The translations under genes and the position numbers were made by a program. DNA of 60,425 bases from an uncultured Geobacter sp. (GTDB taxonomy: Bacteria; Desulfobacterota; Desulfuromonadia; Geobacterales; Geobacteraceae). Every line of letters begins with the position of its first letter. Position 1 is the first letter of the stretch. Below, one piece after another: positions 56,799-60,425 of this stretch. The notes beneath the pieces were generated by a model, which saw nothing but the letters and a program-made list of their open reading frames with translations, searched no databases and was not told where the DNA came from. Where the stretch lies: contig CAIYDQ010000174.1 in the NCBI GenBank assembly GCA_903925075.1, positions 1-60,425 of the forward strand. The letters are read 5' to 3'.

Positions 56799-56934
56799 GG
56801 TTGTCACCTCCTTTTTAATTGGAATGCCACCCTGCACGGGTGTCCTAATGAAAAGCTTTGACAGGCTAGCAGGAAACTGCTAAGAAGTACAGCGCATATC
56901 AAACTAACCGAACAGGCCTTCCCGGACATCGCTA

Positions 56935-58803
56935 TTGAGCCGAAAATATCCCCACATAGCGACTCTCAGCAGCATCGCCTTGATCTTAGCGCTCATGGTG
57001 ACACCCGCCATCGGAGAAGAAGCCAGCGAGGTTTCCCGGTCTCTGGGCCTTGTCGGTGACGAACAGATCACCACGTCACGTTTCCCCCGCCCCGCTTCCC
57101 AGATCGCTGAAAACGTCACCATCATCACCGCCGACGACATCGCCAGATTAAACGCCCATACCTTGGCCGAGGTGCTGCAGACGGTGCCGGGCGTGCAGAT
57201 GGACTTCCTTCGCACCCCGGGCACATCAGCGTTTTTCAATATACAAGGCGCACTCAACACCACCGTCCTAGTACTGATCGACGGCATCCGGCAAAATGAA
57301 TTCACGGACAATACCGCCAGGGTGGGGCTGATCCCGGTCCAGCAGATCGAGAGAATGGAGATCGTCAAGGGAGCTGCCTCTTCGGCTTGGGGGCCGGCCC
57401 TCGGAGGCGTGATCAACATCATCACCAAGTCCTCGGACCCGGAGCGCGCGGCGGGGGGGTTGGTCTCCGCATCGCTTGGCAGCCACCTTACGGCCGACTC
57501 CCGCGCCGAATTAAGCGGCACCGTCAACCGCTTCGGCTACTACCTCACTGCCGGCAACCTCCGTTCTAACGGCCTTACTCCGAACACGGGCGGCAATTTC
57601 AACAACTTCTACTCGAAGCTTTCCTATCTGCTGCCCGGCAGTGGCACGGCGACCTTCGGTCTCTCGCACCAGGCCTCCAGTTCCGGCCTGGATCAGGGTG
57701 ATACCGCGAAATACGGTTTTGTACACGACGACACCAAGTTCAGCCGCAGCAGTGGTTTCCTCAGGCTTGCCAAGCCGCTCGGGCCTCAGCTGTCTCTGGA
57801 GGTCGACGGCTATCTGGCGACCAACGACGACCACACCAAATATGGCGGGGTGGACGCAAACGGGGGACCTGTCTTTTTCGACGACTTCGACGTTCTCGAG
57901 TCGAGCCGGGGAGCGGATGCACGCCTCTTCTGGGGCGACAACCGCTACAACTTGGCTGCAGGCATCGAGTACAGCCATGCGCACACCAGACTCGCGGACC
58001 TATTGAGCGCGGACCCTCTCATCTCCGACAGGACTTTCGACCGCTACGGGTTCTATGCCAACGGCGCCTTCAGTATCGGCGCTCTGACCATCCTGCCGAG
58101 CATACGCGAAGACTTAACCGGCGTCACCGGCAACAACTTAAGCTACACTCTGGGCGCCACCTATCAACTGACCGACACCACCACCCTGCGCGCCTACGCG
58201 GCCAAAGGTTATTCCCTGCCGCTCGCCGTCAGGCAAAACGAGCTGCAAAAGATCGCCACCGTTCAGGCCGGCATCGAGAGTTCCGGCATACCCTACTTCT
58301 GGCTGAAAGGAACCTATTTCTTCAACGCCATTCGCAACAACGAATCCGCCGGAGTGGACGTAACGGTCACCGACCAGAACCGACAAGGGTTTGAGTTGGA
58401 GGCGCGCACCACGCCGCTCCTCGGTTTCTCGCTATTGAGCGGTTATACATTCACCTATGCCAAAGACATAAATACCGGTCAGCGCGTGCAGACCAGCAGC
58501 GGCCAGTCAGTCCCTCCGCACAACGTGAAGCTGGCCCTCAATTACGACAACTCCGACTCGGGCCTGCGCGGCGCGCTCACCGGCAACTACATCTGGTGGC
58601 ACGGGTCCAGCTTCCCCCCGGTCGCCGACCAGGGGATGATCTGGGATCTGCACCTGACCTGGAAAGTACGCCCATCTTCCGACCTGTCGCCCGAATTGTT
58701 CTTCTCGGCGCGCAACCTTTTCAACGGCAATCAGACGACCGACACCACGCTGTATAATACTGCCCCTCGCTGGTTCGAGGGTGGAGCGAGGTTACGTTTC
58801 TGA
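56935..58803 (+). CDS. TonB-dependent outer membrane receptor
   Basis: A 622-aa receptor. A signal peptide (about 1-28, ending AIGEE) is followed by a plug domain (about 45-165) with ENVTIITADDIARLNAHTLA, DGIRQNEF and the phrase RMEIVKGAASSAWGPALGGVINI. A 22-strand-type barrel follows, ending RWFEGGARLRF. It imports a scarce ligand using TonB energy. The ligand is unknown. The start is probably the TTG at 56935 (weak GGA ahead); no better start precedes the signal peptide. It overlaps the next gene by one base (TGATG). Confidence 0.9.
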   Translation: MSRKYPHIATLSSIALILALMVTPAIGEEASEVSRSLGLVGDEQITTSRFPRPASQIAENVTIITADDIARLNAHTLAEVLQTVPGVQMDFLRTPGTSAFFNIQGALNTTVLVLIDGIRQNEFTDNTARVGLIPVQQIERMEIVKGAASSAWGPALGGVINIITKSSDPERAAGGLVSASLGSHLTADSRAELSGTVNRFGYYLTAGNLRSNGLTPNTGGNFNNFYSKLSYLLPGSGTATFGLSHQASSSGLDQGDTAKYGFVHDDTKFSRSSGFLRLAKPLGPQLSLEVDGYLATNDDHTKYGGVDANGGPVFFDDFDVLESSRGADARLFWGDNRYNLAAGIEYSHAHTRLADLLSADPLISDRTFDRYGFYANGAFSIGALTILPSIREDLTGVTGNNLSYTLGATYQLTDTTTLRAYAAKGYSLPLAVRQNELQKIATVQAGIESSGIPYFWLKGTYFFNAIRNNESAGVDVTVTDQNRQGFELEARTTPLLGFSLLSGYTFTYAKDINTGQRVQTSSGQSVPPHNVKLALNYDNSDSGLRGALTGNYIWWHGSSFPPVADQGMIWDLHLTWKVRPSSDLSPELFFSARNLFNGNQTTDTTLYNTAPRWFEGGARLRF

Positions 58804-59666
58804 TGCGCGCCCTCCTCCTTTGCATACTGCTCCTGCTGATGAGCTCGCCGGCTGCCCGGGCCGCCGACGTGCTGATCCTGCAATCCGCGCGCGGCCCGGC
58901 CTACACGGAGACGCTGCGCGGCTTTCACGCATCGACCAAGGGTTCCTGCAAGACCGTCGTGCTGAGCGATTACGTCGAGGTCGACGTGGAGCGCATGGTG
59001 AAAGAGGAGCGTCCGCGCCTGGTGATGGCAGTCGGCGACAAGGCCCTGGCAGCCGCCAGGAAACTGCGCGAGACCCCGGTGCTGGCCATCTTGTCGCTGG
59101 CCCTGAACCTGCAGAAAAACCATCCCGACAACATCGGCGGCATAGCCATGGTGGCGGCACCCCAACAATACCTGAAACTTTTCAGTTCCTTGGGAGTGAA
59201 GAACATCGGCGTGCTTTACGATCCGGCGAAGACGGGAAATTACCTGAAAAGAGTGGCGCGCGAATTGAAACAACTAGGTCTGAACCTGGTGGCCGAGCCG
59301 GTGAGCGACTCACGCGAGATCCAGAAGAAGCTGGCCAAGATCCAGGGCAACGTCGACGCGCTCTGGATGCTTCCCGACAGCACGGTGGTTACCACCGTCA
59401 ACATGGAAGCGTTGCTGCTGTTCTCGATCAGCAACAACCTGCCCGTGGTCACCTTCAGCAGCCAGTACCTGAACAGCGGAGCTGCCGCCTCGCTGGACGT
59501 GGATTATCTGGATGTGGGCCAGCAGGCCGGAGAAATGACCGCCTCCCTGCTGAGCGGCGGCGCCATCGCCAAGGTACCCACCGTCGATCCCCGCAAGGCG
59601 CGGCTGCGCACCAACGACAACGTGATTCGCAAACTCGGCATCGAGATGTCCAAGTCCACGCCATAG
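58803..59666 (+). CDS. ABC-type periplasmic binding protein (ABC_sub_bind/TrpX-like family)
   Basis: A 287-aa exported protein. A signal peptide (about 1-20, ending ARAA) is followed by two Rossmann-like lobes (VLILQSARGPAYTETLRGF; NIGVLYDPAKTGNYLKRVA; SSQYLNSGAAASLDVDYLDVG). It belongs to the family of type-1 binding proteins that include TrpX. No permease or ATPase follows, so it may serve as a ligand sensor, perhaps for the nearby membrane kinases, or use components encoded elsewhere. Translation is coupled to the TonB receptor. Confidence 0.85.
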   Translation: MRALLLCILLLLMSSPAARAADVLILQSARGPAYTETLRGFHASTKGSCKTVVLSDYVEVDVERMVKEERPRLVMAVGDKALAAARKLRETPVLAILSLALNLQKNHPDNIGGIAMVAAPQQYLKLFSSLGVKNIGVLYDPAKTGNYLKRVARELKQLGLNLVAEPVSDSREIQKKLAKIQGNVDALWMLPDSTVVTTVNMEALLLFSISNNLPVVTFSSQYLNSGAAASLDVDYLDVGQQAGEMTASLLSGGAIAKVPTVDPRKARLRTNDNVIRKLGIEMSKSTP

Positions 59667-59702
59667 CGGGCTGACCCTCAACATCGCAATCCAGTCGTAG
59701 TC

Positions 59703-59809
59703 GTAGGTCGCGTTGAGGCACGAAACGCGACGCCATGCCGGCCCAGCCGCAACGATGGCGACGCTGCGATGTTGCGTTTCACGATGCACCCGTTCAACGC
59801 AACCTACGC
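59703..59809. repeat. Dispersed palindromic repeat, copy 4 (divergent)
   Basis: It starts GTAGGTCGCGTTGAGGCACG and ends GTTCAACGCAACCTACGC, with internal GAAACGCGACG / TGTTGCGTTTC arms. The ends match copies 1-3, but the centre differs. It lies 37 bp after the binding-protein gene. Confidence 0.75.
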
Positions 59810-59936
59810 TCCTTCCCGCCTGCCCCGCGTGACCGTTCAGCTCCGGCTCCGTATTTCTCCCCCGGGCTTTTCACCCTCTCCACAATTTCCTTCCATCGGG
59901 GAAGGGGACCTTTACTTCCAACGTGTCAATCGTTAT

Positions 59937-60307
59937 CAACGAGTTATCAGCTGCACCTGATAACTTATCAGTTGTGGTCAACGAGTTATCTGCCGCACCT
60001 GATAACTTATCAGCCGTGGTCAACGAGTTATCTGCCGCACCCGATAATTTATCAGCCGTGGTCAACGAGTTATCTGCCGCACCTGATAATTTATCAGCCG
60101 TGGTCAACGAGTTATCTGCCGCACCTGATAATTTATCAGCCGTGGTCAACGAGTTATCTGCCACACCTGATAACTTATCAGCCGTGGTCAACGAGTTATC
60201 TGCCACACCTGATAATTTATCAGCCGTGGTCAACGAGTTATCTGCCGCACCCGATAACTTATCAGCCGTGGTCAACGAGTTATCTGCCACACCTGATGAC
60301 TTATCGG
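59937..60307. repeat. 42-bp minisatellite, about 8.8 copies
   Basis: Units start CAACGAGTTATCTGCC every 42 bp, at 59937, 59979, 60021, 60063, 60105, 60147, 60189, 60231 and 60273, with few substitutions. Each unit holds several GATAA/TTATC motifs in inverted arrangement. The unit is a multiple of three, so frames on both strands stay open, but none has a convincing start. The last unit is broken at TTATCGGGAGGG, where the insertion sequence begins. Confidence 0.93.
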
Positions 60308-60425
60308 GAGGGTGTAAAAAGGTTTGTGTAAATGGCCATTCCGGGGTAATCATCTTCCCCCAAGGAGCTGCCATGACCATTGACCTCGCCGTAATCGATG
60401 ACCTACTGAAAAAGTATCAGACCCC
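60308..60425 (+). mobile_element. Left end of an IS256-like insertion sequence (cut by window edge)
   Basis: The segment GAGGGTGTAAAAAGGTTTGT followed by GTAAATGGCC resembles the terminal inverted repeat of IS256-family elements. The transposase gene starts 65 bp inside. The element interrupts the 42-bp repeat array; the right end is outside the window. Confidence 0.7.
60373..60425 (+). CDS. IS256-family transposase, N-terminal fragment (runs off the window)
   Basis: The ATG after AAGGAGCTGCC begins MTIDLAVIDDLLKKYQTP, which fits the usual N-terminus of IS256/MULE-type DDE transposases (a short Leu/Lys helix of the form IDELLKxYxxPED). Only 17 codons are visible. Confidence 0.65.
   Translation, partial: MTIDLAVIDDLLKKYQT

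Noticed and set aside
59937-60307. CRISPR array
   Set aside because: The repeats are directly contiguous with no unique spacers and no cas genes are nearby.
59937-60307. Replication origin with DnaA boxes
   Set aside because: The TTATC motifs are not followed by CACA (TTATnCACA is required), and no dnaA, dnaN or rep gene is adjacent.
59871-60380. Open frames on both strands through the 42-bp repeats
   Set aside because: Because 42 is a multiple of three, any stop-free frame stays open. No start signal precedes them and they run into the IS end, so no protein is called.

Overview
The window reads as a chromosomal segment of a GC-rich, anaerobic, Geobacter-like bacterium (Desulfuromonadia, Geobacterales). 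This is inferred from gene content: many two-component and c-di-GMP proteins, a sigma-54 type promoter with an enhancer-binding regulator, a geopeptide-type RiPP locus, and a clear hgcAB mercury-methylation pair. No rRNA, tRNA, CRISPR array or replication origin was seen.

Layout. 0.2-11 kb: a chemoreceptor, then a minus-strand chemotaxis operon (MCP, cheW, STAS protein, cheA) read from a sigma-54-like promoter. Two palindromic enhancer-like sites lie upstream of it, just after the gene of an NtrC-type regulator that is paired with a soluble histidine kinase. 11-18.5 kb: a phosphorelay and c-di-GMP block (REC-GGDEF, a 1395-aa hybrid kinase with Hpt, Hpt-REC-REC-GGDEF, a lone Hpt). 18.9-25.8 kb: an SH3 protein, then an operon joining an SsuABC/NMT1-like importer, a UroD/MtaA-like methyltransferase and a molybdopterin oxidoreductase. 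26-36 kb: a cyclic-nucleotide-binding protein, Tpx, a membrane PAS kinase, bacterioferritin, an AEC carrier, a YihY protein, a CHRD protein, OmpW and a ferritin-like protein.

36-40.3 kb: a minus-strand metal cluster, arsR - acr3 - hgcA - hgcB, followed by a DUF1540-like protein, a small ferredoxin and a hypothetical gene. A perfect inverted repeat precedes arsR. The hgcA frame continues upstream through an in-frame UGA into a Cys-containing leader with a good ribosome binding site, and a SECIS-like hairpin follows the UGA. HgcA here may therefore be a selenoprotein, or may have a separately translated leader peptide. 40.4-44.7 kb: pyruvate kinase, tag, a REC-kinase and a response regulator.

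44.9-59.7 kb: a kinase and an NtrC-like regulator that lacks the GAFTGA loop, a complete siaABCD operon, two tandem paralogous sensor kinases (the second broken by an amber codon), a geopeptide precursor with its radical SAM/SPASM maturase, and a divergent TonB receptor plus periplasmic binding protein. The right edge holds a 42-bp minisatellite interrupted by the start of an IS256-like element. Four copies of a 90-130 bp palindromic repeat are scattered through intergenic spaces, and a second family is seen near 25.9 and 40.3 kb.

Functionally the window is dominated by signal transduction (about seven histidine kinases, three GGDEF proteins, two chemoreceptors), with three compact metabolic or metal modules: Hg/As handling, ABC-methyltransferase-molybdoenzyme, and the RiPP locus.
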